Assembly (NCBI GenBank): GCA_002085465.1
Contig: NBML01000011.1
Span: 1 to 59,293, forward strand
Length of the DNA: 59,293 nt
Origin: Desulfobacteraceae bacterium 4572_89
Lineage (GTDB): Bacteria; Desulfobacterota; Desulfobacteria; Desulfobacterales; Desulfobacteraceae
Reading direction: 5' to 3'
This document shows, in pieces, positions 24,944-35,145 of this stretch (position 1 is the stretch's first letter; every line of letters starts with the position of its first letter). The notes below the pieces were generated by a model. It was not told the origin of the DNA and ran no database searches. It saw only the letters and a list, made by a program, of their open reading frames with translations. A program made the translations under genes and the position numbers.

Positions 24944-27900
24944 ATGAAAAAAAAAATTATAGCAACAGCCCTGGGAACTATCAGTATTTTTCTTGTCTCT
25001 GTCCTGTCATTCTATTTTTATTCAAAAACAGATCATGCAAAAAATCTGATTGTCAATAAAATTAATGTGTTCATCCCTGGAACACTTTCTGCGGATGGCC
25101 TGGAGTTCTCATTTATCAATACCCTTGTCAAACTGGAAGGAATCCAGATCCTGGACCAGCAGAATAATAGGTGTTTTACATTCAGCAGCCTTATGATCGA
25201 CTTTACAATAAGTTCTCTTTTTAAAAAAGTTCTGGAAATAAATTTATTCAGACTGGACAATCCTGAAATCTCCTTGAGAATGCATAAAAACGGCAGAATC
25301 AACTTAATGGATGCCCTGATTCAAGATAACAAAAAATCCATTAAAAACAAGGAGGGCAAAAAAGGGCTTCCCATAAACGTAATTGTACGAAAAGCCCAGG
25401 TGACTGAAGGAACATTACATTACTCAGATATGCATAACCAGATTGAACTAAAATCAATAGATCTGAAAATTTTGAATGCAAACCTGCAAAATAAACACCT
25501 GTCAATGAATGCCCTGTTAAAAAACAGCAAAATAATATTACAAGACAAAGAAATTTTAATTAAAAATTTTAGTCTTTTGGCTGAACTGGAACAAGGATCA
25601 AAAATTAATTTTGATTTGGACCTGGACTCAGACCTGGCTATTTTAAAGGCAAAGGGGAGTACCTCCAATATAGCTGAATCCCCTGAAATTGATGTGGATA
25701 TCGTGGCAACCTCCGGGCTGGAACAATTTAATCTCTTTCTGGAGGACAAGGTAGCCCTTGGTGGTCTTGCCAAGGTCATCATTAAAGGAAAAGGCTCTGT
25801 AAACAATCCCAAAGCCACACTCAAGCTTGATGTGGCTGATCTTAAAATAAACAAGAATCAAAAAACAGATAGGATCAAGTTATCAGCAACCCTTGCTGAC
25901 AGAACTCTTCTCCTGGATAAAGGGATCATCAATATTCTTGGAAACAATATAACATTCAATGGCACGGCTGATCTTAAGGCATTTTTTCCAAAGGGTTTTT
26001 TACATCCTCCTGAAAATCCAGATTCCCTTACATATGATTTTTCCTTTGATCAGAAAAATGGAGATTTTAAACATTTCGGGCAGTTTAAAAACCTTGAAAA
26101 AAAAATCAAAGAATATTCAGGACAATTCTCATCTTTTGGGAAAATAACGGGCAAGGGCATCAGCCCTGAAACCATGACAGCAAATTATCACTTTAATATT
26201 GTTCTGGAAAATTTCAAACAAAACAAGCCTGGAACAGATTTTATGGATGTTACAGCGGACATGAACGGAACCATTGAAAATGGTATCTTTAATCTAACCA
26301 GGCTGACCGGAAAAACCGGCAAGTCCTCAATTGATGGCAAGGCACAAATTGATATTTCCAGAAAAAATATTTTTGCAGACCTGTCTTTCAAGTCCCAGGA
26401 TTTATATCCAACAACCACAGCTCTTGGCATCCCCCCTGTAAAGGGAAGCATTGACAGCAGACTAAACCTTTCCGGTGCCATGGACAATCCTGAAATCAAA
26501 GCAAAAATTGCAGGAAAAAATCTCATGGCAAAGGATTTTTCCATCAATGATCTTCAATTTACAGGATCTATAAATCCTTCAGGACATGCAACCATACAGC
26601 AATTGAGTATTCAGAACAAGGATCTCGCATTGGAATTAAAAGGATCTGCCCAGGTTTTTGACAAAGCATTTAAATTAAAAGATATTATCCAGGCAGATAT
26701 CCTGATTTCAGGCCAAAACATCAACCCCCAAAGGTTTCTTGAGTCCTTTGATATAAAAGCAAATCCAGACCTATTCGATTCTTTACTCAATTTTAATCTC
26801 GATATGGATGCAGACTACACCATTGGCGCATCCATGGGCAAAAAAAATTTCCTTGAAATTGAAATTCCAATAAAAAATATTGAAGCAGACATTGATCTTG
26901 GGAAAAAAGAATTCTCAATGGCAATTGGAAAAATTGCAAGTTTGAACGCTTCACTGGATACAGAAAACAATGGATACAACACCACAATAGAATTCAACCG
27001 CAGCGACCTTACCCCTTTGTTTAAATCCCTGGGGATAAATGGTCTCCGGACCGGTATCCACGGACAGATAAATGCCTCGGGAATCATACCAGTGGATTTG
27101 TCGGAAAATGTAATCAAAGGACTCAATGCAACTCAGGGCAATATAGCCCTGATCGCTGATATCAATGGCAGTTTTAAAGAGCCGGATTTCAATGCCCTGG
27201 TGGATCTTTCCAACATTGCCTATGATGGGACCCGGGCAGGCATAAAATTTTCCAGCTTAAATGGCAATATAATGGTTACGCCTGACAAAATCTCCATTAA
27301 TGCCCAGATTGATATAAACCTTCAACATGATCCAATGGAATCTCAAAAAACAGGGAAGCTGCCCGTACAGGAGATACCCATAAAAAATATTATAGCGGAT
27401 CTTAATCTGAATGATCCGGGCATTTCAGTTCTTATGGATAAAACAATAGACCTGAAAGCATCTTTTGACCTTGAAAATTCTGATTACGACCTGGGAATTA
27501 ACTTCCATAAAACCCCATTGGAGCCTCTATTCAAAAATCTGGGCTTTTATAAGGTAAAAGGAGAAATGAACGGGCATCTAACATCAAAGGGAAAAACGAA
27601 CATTGCTCTGCCAGAGGAAATTATCCATGGACTTAAACAGGCCACAGGAGAATTAAGCTGCAGCGCAGATATCAAGGGAAGTCTTGAAAAACCTGATTTT
27701 AATGCCGTTGTCACCTTAACAGATCTTGGATACCCCATTCCCCAGGCCGGGACATCAATCTCAAATCTTAATGGCAGAATAAAGGTTTCAAAGGATATGC
27801 TGAAGATTGAAAATATTGCTGCAGATATTGATAGCGGGAGCCTTGGCATTGATGGGGAAATAGGCCTCAGGGACTTTAAGCCGAAAAAAGCAAGCCTAAA

Positions 27901-28846
27901 GTTTACAGGCAATAATATTGCCCTGGAGCTGCCTGACACGGCTAAGATTGAATTCAATTATGACCTTAACTTTTCAGGGACCCGAGAAAAATCAGATCTT
28001 TCAGGGACTTTTATCCTGGATAAAGGAGAGTATTATAAAGATTTCACATTTGATCTTGCTGAAGCCATGGGTGGCAAAAAGAGGGAAACCTCTACTCCAA
28101 AAGACAAGAACAATACCCCTGCTCCATTGATTGAAAACACATCTCTCAACATTGATGTGGATTACAAAGATCCATTTATAGTGGACAATAACCTTGCTTT
28201 TATTCTAATAGAACCCAATATAAATATCATAGGAACTGCCGCAAATCCAATCATAACCGGAAGAACCAAAATTGTTGAGGGGACGATAATATACCTGAAA
28301 AAAGAATTTGAAATTGAAAAAGGGATTATAGATTTTTCAAACCCCTATAAAATTGATCCAGACATTGATCTGGCAGCAAAAATCCAGGTAAGGGACTGGA
28401 CCATAAACCTTGAAGTTTCAGGTAAAACAGAAAATCTGAAGTTTCGGCTTTTTTCCCAGCCAGAGGAGACCCACAAGGACATTCTGTCCCTTCTCATTGC
28501 AGGCAAAACAACAAAAGAGCTGGGTAAAGGCCAGGGAGGCTCCTACACCAGTATCCTGACAGACAAGGCTTCTGATATAATTGGGGAAACCGTTGAAGAG
28601 TCAACCCCCCTGGATTCCTTTAAAGTGGGATATGATGATTCAGGATCAGAGGGGGTCAATGTCACCCTGGGCAAAAAATTATCAAAACGACTGGAAGTAT
28701 TATACTCAATGGAAACCATTGACAAAGAAACCGTCCATAAAAATGCTGCTGAATATAAAATCCTGGAAAATATCATGCTCAAAGCCTTTAATGATTCAAA
28801 GGGAGATTTTGGCACGGAAGTTACTTTTAAACTGGAGTTCAGATAA
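24944..28846 (+). CDS. tamB: TamB-like (DUF490) envelope translocation/assembly protein
   Basis: About 1300 residues. A single N-terminal membrane anchor (K-K-K-I-I-A-T-A then a hydrophobic run) leads to long beta-rich repeats and a C-terminal DUF490 region (about residues 1080-1300, with I-V-E-G-T-I-I-Y-L, I-D-P-D-I-D-L-A-A and L-S-L-L-I-A-G-K-T). TamB bridges the inner and outer membrane and is thought to help outer-membrane protein insertion or lipid transfer. I start at ATG 24944 because the anchor begins there; the longer frame from 24830 adds a non-conserved stretch. Two adjacent ~170-residue segments (26861-27370 and 27371-27880) are visibly similar, both opening E-I-P-I-K-N-I. The partner gene follows after three bases. 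Confidence 0.85.
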   Translation: MKKKIIATALGTISIFLVSVLSFYFYSKTDHAKNLIVNKINVFIPGTLSADGLEFSFINTLVKLEGIQILDQQNNRCFTFSSLMIDFTISSLFKKVLEINLFRLDNPEISLRMHKNGRINLMDALIQDNKKSIKNKEGKKGLPINVIVRKAQVTEGTLHYSDMHNQIELKSIDLKILNANLQNKHLSMNALLKNSKIILQDKEILIKNFSLLAELEQGSKINFDLDLDSDLAILKAKGSTSNIAESPEIDVDIVATSGLEQFNLFLEDKVALGGLAKVIIKGKGSVNNPKATLKLDVADLKINKNQKTDRIKLSATLADRTLLLDKGIINILGNNITFNGTADLKAFFPKGFLHPPENPDSLTYDFSFDQKNGDFKHFGQFKNLEKKIKEYSGQFSSFGKITGKGISPETMTANYHFNIVLENFKQNKPGTDFMDVTADMNGTIENGIFNLTRLTGKTGKSSIDGKAQIDISRKNIFADLSFKSQDLYPTTTALGIPPVKGSIDSRLNLSGAMDNPEIKAKIAGKNLMAKDFSINDLQFTGSINPSGHATIQQLSIQNKDLALELKGSAQVFDKAFKLKDIIQADILISGQNINPQRFLESFDIKANPDLFDSLLNFNLDMDADYTIGASMGKKNFLEIEIPIKNIEADIDLGKKEFSMAIGKIASLNASLDTENNGYNTTIEFNRSDLTPLFKSLGINGLRTGIHGQINASGIIPVDLSENVIKGLNATQGNIALIADINGSFKEPDFNALVDLSNIAYDGTRAGIKFSSLNGNIMVTPDKISINAQIDINLQHDPMESQKTGKLPVQEIPIKNIIADLNLNDPGISVLMDKTIDLKASFDLENSDYDLGINFHKTPLEPLFKNLGFYKVKGEMNGHLTSKGKTNIALPEEIIHGLKQATGELSCSADIKGSLEKPDFNAVVTLTDLGYPIPQAGTSISNLNGRIKVSKDMLKIENIAADIDSGSLGIDGEIGLRDFKPKKASLKFTGNNIALELPDTAKIEFNYDLNFSGTREKSDLSGTFILDKGEYYKDFTFDLAEAMGGKKRETSTPKDKNNTPAPLIENTSLNIDVDYKDPFIVDNNLAFILIEPNINIIGTAANPIITGRTKIVEGTIIYLKKEFEIEKGIIDFSNPYKIDPDIDLAAKIQVRDWTINLEVSGKTENLKFRLFSQPEETHKDILSLLIAGKTTKELGKGQGGSYTSILTDKASDIIGETVEESTPLDSFKVGYDDSGSEGVNVTLGKKLSKRLEVLYSMETIDKETVHKNAAEYKILENIMLKAFNDSKGDFGTEVTFKLEFR

Positions 28847-28849
28847 TAG

Positions 28850-31639
28850 ATGAATAAAATTATAATTTTCAGTATTGCAATTCTATTTTTTTGCCTTCCT
28901 GTGTTTGCAGAAAAAAGTACCGGGGAGACAACCCCTGTTGTTACCAGTGTGAAAATAGAAATCCTGGCCGGAAAACCTGCTCGACGTGAAAAACTAAAAA
29001 AAATTGCCTCAAAAATAATCCGTCTCAAGCAAGGGGAACCTTTTTCCACTGATAATCTTTTAGCCTCCATTGAACTGCTCAAACAGACAAATCAGTTCAG
29101 TGAAATTCATGTGCCTGATCCGGAAAGAGGTGAGACTTTTTTAAATATTGTTTTCAGACTGACCCCGTCAATTCTCATCCAAGACATAAAAGTGGACGGG
29201 GCATTTCCGGTCTTCAAAGATGATGTGATTGATGCCACTGATTATATTGTGGGTAAATCTTTCAACAAAAACAATCTTGAAAAAAACATTCTGGCAATTG
29301 AACAGCTTTTTAAAAAAAACGGGTATATTGATCCCCTGGTTACCATAACTCCTGAAAAGGTGGATGCCCTGGAATTGGTTATCCTCATTGAAATTATAAA
29401 AGGAGATTACCTGAAAGTAGACAGGATCAAATTTCAAGGCAATAAAACTTTCTCTGAAACCAGCCTGAAAATGAAAATGAAGTCCTATGAACTTCCTTTC
29501 TTTTTCTGGAGCAAAGGAAAAAGATCTGTTCAAGATGATCTTGAAAAGGATATTAAAAAACTTCTGGCATTTTATAAAAAAAAAGGATTTGCCGAAGTCT
29601 CCATCAGCCATCACCTGGAAAAAAATGATAATACAACCGCCCTGGGTATTATTATCAACATTGATGAGGGCCCCAGATACAGAATCAGTTTTTCAGGAAA
29701 TCACCAGTTTTGGGATCATACCCTTAAAAAAGACCTGATTTTTTTTACAAAAGGAAATACCAATGATTTTGAACTCAAAAAAAGCCTGAAAAACATTAAA
29801 AATCGATATTATCAGGCTGGATATAGGGACTGCAAAATAAAGTATGAAACCCAAAATCTGGAAGAATCCGGGTCTTCTCTACGAAATATCCATATCATTA
29901 TTGAAGAAAATGCCCGATATCTTGTAAGGTCCTCCAGTATCAAAGGATCTGAATCCATGGATGGGAAAGACCTTAAAAAAGAGATCCTCACCCGGGAAAA
30001 GAGTTGTTTTTATGACGGTCCCTTTGTTGACAGCAAATTTAAGAATGACAGCAAAGCGATTGAAAACTACTACAGCAATCAAGGTTTTCTAGATTCAAAA
30101 GTGGCTGGCAGTGTCACATGGGACAAAAAAAACAAAGAACAAATTGTATATGGCCATGTGAAATTCAATATTGAAGAGGGATATCAAAAAACAATCATAA
30201 AGGTTGATTTTCAAGGTCTGCCAGCTCCATTTGAACAGGATCTAAGGAAAACCATTAAAACTGCCAGGGATAAACCTTTTATAAAAGCCCTTGTTCAGCA
30301 AGACAGGATGAGGATACTCTCCTATCTTGCTGAAAAAGGATACATCTATGCAAAGGTTGAAGCCCGGGTAAATCCTGGAAAAGAAAAAGAAAATTGTTCG
30401 CTTGAATTTCGCATTGACATAAAGAACCGGGTATCTGTTGGGGGAGTGTGGACATTTGGTAATTTTCGCACCAAAGATTCTGTATTGCTCAGACACAACA
30501 CAATGCTTGAAAATGAACCTGTGTCCTTGAATAAATTTATTGAGTGGCAGAAAAACATTCGAAACATGAATTGCATTGAAAGGGTGGATTTTAAGGCTTT
30601 GGGGATTAAGGAAAATCAGGATCAGCTCTTTTTTCTGGCAGATATTGAAGAAAAAAAACCTTATTATTTTGAATCAAGCCTGGGGTATGACACTGCCAGG
30701 GATGCCTATTTTTTTGTGTCAGTTGGAGACAGAAACCTTGCCGGGATGAACAGGGAACTTTACCTTGATACAAAAATTTCAGGAACCGGATATGAAACCA
30801 TTCTGGGAATAAAAGATTTTGATTTCATGTCCCAATATATTTTCACTGAACTTTCCCTTTACGCATCCCGGGAGGAGTTGAAAAATCAGAGTTTTGGTTC
30901 CCGAAAATACGGGTCAGAACTTTTGTTTGAAAAAGATTTTTTCCAGTATATGAAACTGGGCACAAATTTTGGATTGGAATTCAGGGATCAATATCAATTG
31001 GGTACCACAGAAGAGAGTAACCCTGACATTTATTCCTCCAGGGGAATTGTTAGGTTCACACCTTTTTTAACCTGGAGTTCGGTTGACTCATTTGTAAAAC
31101 CAACCAGGGGATTTTATTTTAATGCCTCTGCAGGCTACAACAGGGATATCCTTGAGAATCTTGATAATTTCATAAAATATGAGGCCAAAGCAAAATATTA
31201 TTTCCAGATCTCCCCAAGGTTTGTGCTTGCATTCCAGGGAATGTACGGATTTATCCAGAACTTTGGGAGCGTGTCCCAGCTTCCCGATGATCAGCTTTTC
31301 TTTCTGGGAGGTATTTCCGATGTAAGGGGTTTTGGAGAAAATGAGCTTCTCATTAACGAGCTTGGAGAACCAGTGGGAGGCAAAACAATGACTGCAGGAT
31401 CAATTGAAGCCCGTATTGATCTGGGTATGAATTTTGAAATTCCTGTTTTCCTGGATGCTGGATACTTGAAAGATACAGAGTTTGAAGGCCACAGGGAAAA
31501 TTTCAGGTTCACCCTTGGAACAGGCATAAGGTACATGACCCCGGTGGGTCCTGTGGGACTTTTATACGGATATAAACTAAACCCGAAAGAGGACGAAGAT
31601 CCAGGCATGTTTCATTTTTCCATTGGATACACTTTTTAA
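28850..31639 (+). CDS. tamA: TamA/BamA-like Omp85 outer-membrane protein
   Basis: A 929-residue protein with a signal peptide (about 1-20, ending V-F-A). It has an unusually long N-terminal series of POTRA-like repeats (about residues 28-560; repeated G-N-x-x-F and Y-x-x-x-G-Y/F patterns) and a C-terminal 16-strand beta barrel. The Omp85 loop-6 motif is present as D-V-R-G-F-G-E-N-E-L, and the chain ends in Phe, as needed for outer-membrane insertion. The length and POTRA number exceed the three of classical TamA. With the upstream tamB gene it forms a two-gene outer-membrane assembly unit. A BamA-type role is less likely given the TamB partner. Confidence 0.87.
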   Translation: MNKIIIFSIAILFFCLPVFAEKSTGETTPVVTSVKIEILAGKPARREKLKKIASKIIRLKQGEPFSTDNLLASIELLKQTNQFSEIHVPDPERGETFLNIVFRLTPSILIQDIKVDGAFPVFKDDVIDATDYIVGKSFNKNNLEKNILAIEQLFKKNGYIDPLVTITPEKVDALELVILIEIIKGDYLKVDRIKFQGNKTFSETSLKMKMKSYELPFFFWSKGKRSVQDDLEKDIKKLLAFYKKKGFAEVSISHHLEKNDNTTALGIIINIDEGPRYRISFSGNHQFWDHTLKKDLIFFTKGNTNDFELKKSLKNIKNRYYQAGYRDCKIKYETQNLEESGSSLRNIHIIIEENARYLVRSSSIKGSESMDGKDLKKEILTREKSCFYDGPFVDSKFKNDSKAIENYYSNQGFLDSKVAGSVTWDKKNKEQIVYGHVKFNIEEGYQKTIIKVDFQGLPAPFEQDLRKTIKTARDKPFIKALVQQDRMRILSYLAEKGYIYAKVEARVNPGKEKENCSLEFRIDIKNRVSVGGVWTFGNFRTKDSVLLRHNTMLENEPVSLNKFIEWQKNIRNMNCIERVDFKALGIKENQDQLFFLADIEEKKPYYFESSLGYDTARDAYFFVSVGDRNLAGMNRELYLDTKISGTGYETILGIKDFDFMSQYIFTELSLYASREELKNQSFGSRKYGSELLFEKDFFQYMKLGTNFGLEFRDQYQLGTTEESNPDIYSSRGIVRFTPFLTWSSVDSFVKPTRGFYFNASAGYNRDILENLDNFIKYEAKAKYYFQISPRFVLAFQGMYGFIQNFGSVSQLPDDQLFFLGGISDVRGFGENELLINELGEPVGGKTMTAGSIEARIDLGMNFEIPVFLDAGYLKDTEFEGHRENFRFTLGTGIRYMTPVGPVGLLYGYKLNPKEDEDPGMFHFSIGYTF

Positions 31640-31656
31640 GAGATGGAGCTTGGTTC

Positions 31657-31683
31657 CAGGGCTCTTCAAAATTCAGAGCCCTG
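31657..31683. terminator. Hairpin terminator between tamA and the formiminotransferase gene
   Basis: Perfect nine-base arms CAGGGCTCT (31657-31665) and AGAGCCCTG (31675-31683) enclose a nine-base loop between two convergent genes. T-rich sequence follows on the + strand. Another hairpin with the same AGAGCCCTG core occurs at 38597-38625. Confidence 0.7.
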
Positions 31684-31716
31684 AATCTATTTATTTATTA
31701 ACATCAATGCAGAAAT

Positions 31717-33345
31717 CTAACTTGCTCTGTTTTCAAGAATCTCCAAAACCTGGGAACTCAATTCTGCTGCCCGGTTTTTCAATGATTCAGCCAGGGCCAG
31801 AGTCTCTTTTTTGTAGGCTTCATCCGTCACATCTGCCATATTGATCATGACATTTTTATAGGCGCCCCAGATACCCATTTCAAGAGCCCTTGCCCCCACT
31901 TCCACATCTGACTGGGAAGCGATATTGCCGTGGTGGGCCACCTCAAGCATGGCATCCCAGGCCTTGTCCCCCAGTTTCATGGTGGACAATGGGATTTCAA
32001 TGGCTTTTTTAAGGCCTGCCTGGAGCTGTTCTTTCCTGAATGCTTTTTCCTCCCGGGTTCCCCTTGGCAGGCCAAGGGCAGTTACATAGTCATTAAATGC
32101 ATTGGTATCTGCATCAATCATGGGAATCAATGCATTGGCGGCATCGTGCAATGGAGGTACCAGGGTTCGCATTTTTGCATCCACGTCTTCAAATTTTCTC
32201 ACACCCAGGGTAAGCTTGGCTACCATGGACCCAAGCCCTGCTCCAATGGCTGCAATTGCTGCTGAAGCAGACCCTCCGCCGGGTGCTGAACTTCTCCTGG
32301 CCACCTCCTGAACAAACCCACGCACACTAAGACCTGCAAGGGGCTCGTCTTGTTCCTGGGCAATAATATATTCAACAATTTTTTCTTTGGGATCAAAGGG
32401 GGCAACTGAATTGAGCCCCAGACGTTCAATGGCCAGGCGTACTTTCTGATCTTCTTCCAGAACAAAAAGATTTTCTTTTTCAATATAATAGTCAGCCGCC
32501 TTGAGAATGGCATCCAAAGGAATCACGCCTACGATTTCAGAACCAGTAACAGCCACCTTGAGTTTAACTGCCTCTTTTTTTACTTCTTCAAACAAAACAT
32601 GGGGAGGAGTTACAAGATAATTATTCAGGTTCACCGTGACCTGGGCCAGGTTATATTCATCCACATACCAGCCCATACCCTTGACTTCCTTGAGCTGTCC
32701 CGGTTCATCAACACCCCTGCCTGCTTCCCTCAGGTTAAGGGCAATTCTATGGGCCTGGTTGGAGGTGGATAAAAGGTTGACATTGTAGGCAATAAGGAAA
32801 AACCTTGCCCCTGTGACAGTGGCACCCCATTCAGGGACAAATTCAGCCGGCCCGAAATCTGGTTTCCATTCCGGTGTGACAATGCGGTCTTTTATGGCCT
32901 CATACTGGCCCTCCCTTATCTGGGGCAGTTTTTTACGATAATCCCGGGTGGAAGATTCCTCATAAAGATAAATTGGAATGCCAATCTCATCGGCTGCACG
33001 CCGGCCAAATTCCTTGGAAATGGCCACACACTCTTCCATGGTCACATTTGCCACAGGGATAAAGGGACAGACATCCATGGCCCCCATACGGTGGTGCCCA
33101 CCCGTATGGGTCTGCATGTCAATGAGTTCCCTTGCAATTCGGGCGGAATTAATTGCCCCTTCCACAACAGCCTCTGGGCTTCCCACAAAGGTATAAACAG
33201 TACGGTTGGTGGATTTTCCAGGATCCACATCCAGCAGGCTCACACCCGGAGTTTTACGGATGGCCTCGGCAATGGCTTCAATGGTTTCTACGTTCCGTCC
33301 CTCGGAAAAATTTGGAACACATTCAACTATCTTTTTCATGATCAT
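31717..33345 (-). CDS. ftcD: Bifunctional glutamate formiminotransferase / formiminotetrahydrofolate cyclodeaminase
   Basis: A 542-residue fusion. Residues 1-300 are the formiminotransferase (K-I-V-E-C-V-P-N-F-S-E-G, R-T-V-Y-T-F-V-G, G-A-M-D-V-C-P-F-I-P). Residues 340-540 are the helical cyclodeaminase (A-P-G-G-G-S-A-S-A-A-I-A-A-I-G-A-G-L-G, D-A-D-T-N-A-F). Together they move a formimino group from formiminoglutamate to tetrahydrofolate and convert it to 5,10-methenyl-THF plus ammonia. No hut genes are adjacent. Its place beside corrinoid activators suggests a role in folate C1 supply, though histidine degradation is the textbook role. AAAGGGA precedes the ATG at 33345, and ATG 33339 is an alternative. 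The 156-base gap upstream shows no gene. Confidence 0.92.
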   Translation of the reverse strand: MIMKKIVECVPNFSEGRNVETIEAIAEAIRKTPGVSLLDVDPGKSTNRTVYTFVGSPEAVVEGAINSARIARELIDMQTHTGGHHRMGAMDVCPFIPVANVTMEECVAISKEFGRRAADEIGIPIYLYEESSTRDYRKKLPQIREGQYEAIKDRIVTPEWKPDFGPAEFVPEWGATVTGARFFLIAYNVNLLSTSNQAHRIALNLREAGRGVDEPGQLKEVKGMGWYVDEYNLAQVTVNLNNYLVTPPHVLFEEVKKEAVKLKVAVTGSEIVGVIPLDAILKAADYYIEKENLFVLEEDQKVRLAIERLGLNSVAPFDPKEKIVEYIIAQEQDEPLAGLSVRGFVQEVARRSSAPGGGSASAAIAAIGAGLGSMVAKLTLGVRKFEDVDAKMRTLVPPLHDAANALIPMIDADTNAFNDYVTALGLPRGTREEKAFRKEQLQAGLKKAIEIPLSTMKLGDKAWDAMLEVAHHGNIASQSDVEVGARALEMGIWGAYKNVMINMADVTDEAYKKETLALAESLKNRAAELSSQVLEILENRAS

Positions 33346-33501
33346 CTATTCCCTTTATGATTGTTAACTTTATTGTCTTTCATACTTGTACCACAAAGGG
33401 ATTTGCTTGTATATACATGCATAAAACTTTTGGGAAATATTTTTTTCTCTGCATTTTTACCTGTGGAAACATTTTTTATCCTTTTTATGCCAATGGCATT
33501 T

Positions 33502-35145
33502 TTAAAAAAGATCTATGGGCACAGAGGGAAATCTGGATCGATCTGTGTGTGGATAAAACTTGGCACCGGAGAACATGTTCATAAATTCCTGGTTCACGTT
33601 CAATTCAATATAGGTAATGGACTTTTGAATCTCCATGACCCGGTCAAAGGCCTTGGGATCTTTTAATAAAATTCCTGCCCCTCCCAGGGAAGAGTTGCCC
33701 AGGACTTTAAACCTGGAATGATCCAGATCCGGAAGCATACCAATGGATATGGCAGAAACAGGCTTGATAAAGGAGCCAAAGGTGCCTGCCACATAAAAGG
33801 TGTCCAGATCTTCAAATTCAAGGCCTGAAATATTCTTAACAATCACTTCCAGAATGGTATACATGGCTGCCTTAGAGCTTGTCAGGGAGTTCAGGTCCAC
33901 CTGGCTGAGAGTTATATCCTGTCCAGTGCCTGAATCTTCTTTATTCACAAGGACAAAGGACGAAATCCCGTTTATCTCCCTTACCCTGTCTTCACAGTTT
34001 TTTTTAAAAAATTTTCCCTGGATATTGATCATCCCGGACAAAAACAGGCCGGCTGCAAGGTCAATCATGCCTGACCCGCAAATCCCTAAAGGTCTTTTAT
34101 TTTCAATGGTGTGGATGTCAATTTCCCGGGTAACAGGATCAATGGCCACCCTGTCAATAACCCCGGGTCCCGCTGTCATACCCATTTTACTGACCCCGCC
34201 TTCCAGGGCCGGGCCTGCTGCCCCGGCACAGGCGATTAACCAGTCCTGGCTGCCCACCACAATCTCGGCATTGGTGCCCACATCCACCATGATGCAGGGA
34301 GACTTTTTTTTATCCAGGTCTGCAAAAAGGATCCCGGCAATGAGATCCCCTCCAAAGTAAGACCCTATATTGGGAAACAGAAAAATCATGCCATGATCGT
34401 GAATATCAAGACCCACCTGACTTGCCAATAGGGTATCAGGTATATTCACACAGGGAATATAGGGTTCACGGATGATCTCAAAGGCCTCAAGACCCAGAAA
34501 CAAATGGGTCATGGCCGTGTTGCCCGCCCCTGCCACAAGATATATATCCTTTGTCTCTCTATTGTTTTCCCGGCACAGCACTTTCAGGTGGGAATTCACG
34601 GCATCAATCACCAGCTGCTGCAATTGTTCCAGGCCACCGGGCTTATTGGAATGGTGAATCCTGGCCAGCACATCCGGCCCGATAACCACCTGGGGATTGT
34701 CAAAACCAATTTCCCCCAGGGTCTCTCCGGTTTCAATATCAAGGAGCATGATTACAATCCGGGTGGTACCGATATCAATGGCTGCCCCCAGTACAGGTCT
34801 GAACAGGCTTGATTTGGTCTGATCTGAATCTATCTGATCTGAATCTATCTGGCCGGAATCTGCCTGGCTGGAATCTGCCTGGCTGGAATCTACAGGGTCC
34901 GGTTCCAGGAGGCACACCAGGCGCCAGGAATGACGGTCTTTGAATAGTACAGTCTTTGCCTTGTAACCCCAGGCCCTGAGTTTAGAGGGAAGATGTTTCA
35001 ATAAATACCAGGGGATCTTTATCTTTTGACCATTTGTCTCTTTTTCCAGGGCCTTTTCCAGGCGCTGGGCATCGGCGACATTGTTTCCCAGGACAGGCTT
35101 TTCAATTTCAATGATCCTGACATAGCCCCTGATTTGCGAGTTCAT
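33502..35145 (-). CDS. RACo-like corrinoid activator paralogue lacking the [2Fe-2S] domain
   Basis: A 547-residue ASKHA-fold protein. The ATPase-like core starts A-A-I-D-I-G-T-T-R-I-V and includes V-D-V-G-T-N-A-E-I-V, C-A-G-A-A-G-P-A-L-E-G-G and G-I-C-G-S-G-M-I-D-L-A. These are the motifs of reductive activators of corrinoid proteins, which use ATP to drive Co(II) to Co(I). The N-terminal ~85 residues align with the linker domain of the neighbour at 35142, but the ferredoxin domain before it is absent. Between linker and core is an acidic Asp-Ser-Gln repeat encoded by five 15-base units. It overlaps its neighbour by four bases. Electrons may come from the partner's ferredoxin domain (inference). 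The stop is TAA. Confidence 0.82.
   Translation of the reverse strand: MNSQIRGYVRIIEIEKPVLGNNVADAQRLEKALEKETNGQKIKIPWYLLKHLPSKLRAWGYKAKTVLFKDRHSWRLVCLLEPDPVDSSQADSSQADSGQIDSDQIDSDQTKSSLFRPVLGAAIDIGTTRIVIMLLDIETGETLGEIGFDNPQVVIGPDVLARIHHSNKPGGLEQLQQLVIDAVNSHLKVLCRENNRETKDIYLVAGAGNTAMTHLFLGLEAFEIIREPYIPCVNIPDTLLASQVGLDIHDHGMIFLFPNIGSYFGGDLIAGILFADLDKKKSPCIMVDVGTNAEIVVGSQDWLIACAGAAGPALEGGVSKMGMTAGPGVIDRVAIDPVTREIDIHTIENKRPLGICGSGMIDLAAGLFLSGMINIQGKFFKKNCEDRVREINGISSFVLVNKEDSGTGQDITLSQVDLNSLTSSKAAMYTILEVIVKNISGLEFEDLDTFYVAGTFGSFIKPVSAISIGMLPDLDHSRFKVLGNSSLGGAGILLKDPKAFDRVMEIQKSITYIELNVNQEFMNMFSGAKFYPHTDRSRFPSVPIDLF
34820..34894. repeat. Five 15-bp tandem units inside the RACo-like paralogue
   Basis: Units start at 34820, 34835, 34850, 34865 and 34880. 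The first two are identical; the others share the GGAATCT core and differ at a few bases. They encode five-residue Asp-Ser-x-Gln-x units forming a flexible acidic linker. Because 15 is a multiple of three, copy number can vary without breaking the frame. Confidence 0.92.

Noticed and set aside
28850..31639. BamA itself rather than a TamA-like protein
   Set aside because: It directly follows a TamB-like gene with a three-base gap and lacks the usual BamA neighbours such as lpxD or skp.
33357..33666. Rightward short frames between the formiminotransferase and RACo genes
   Set aside because: They run antisense into the RACo-like gene, have no start signal and an odd Cys/Phe-rich composition.
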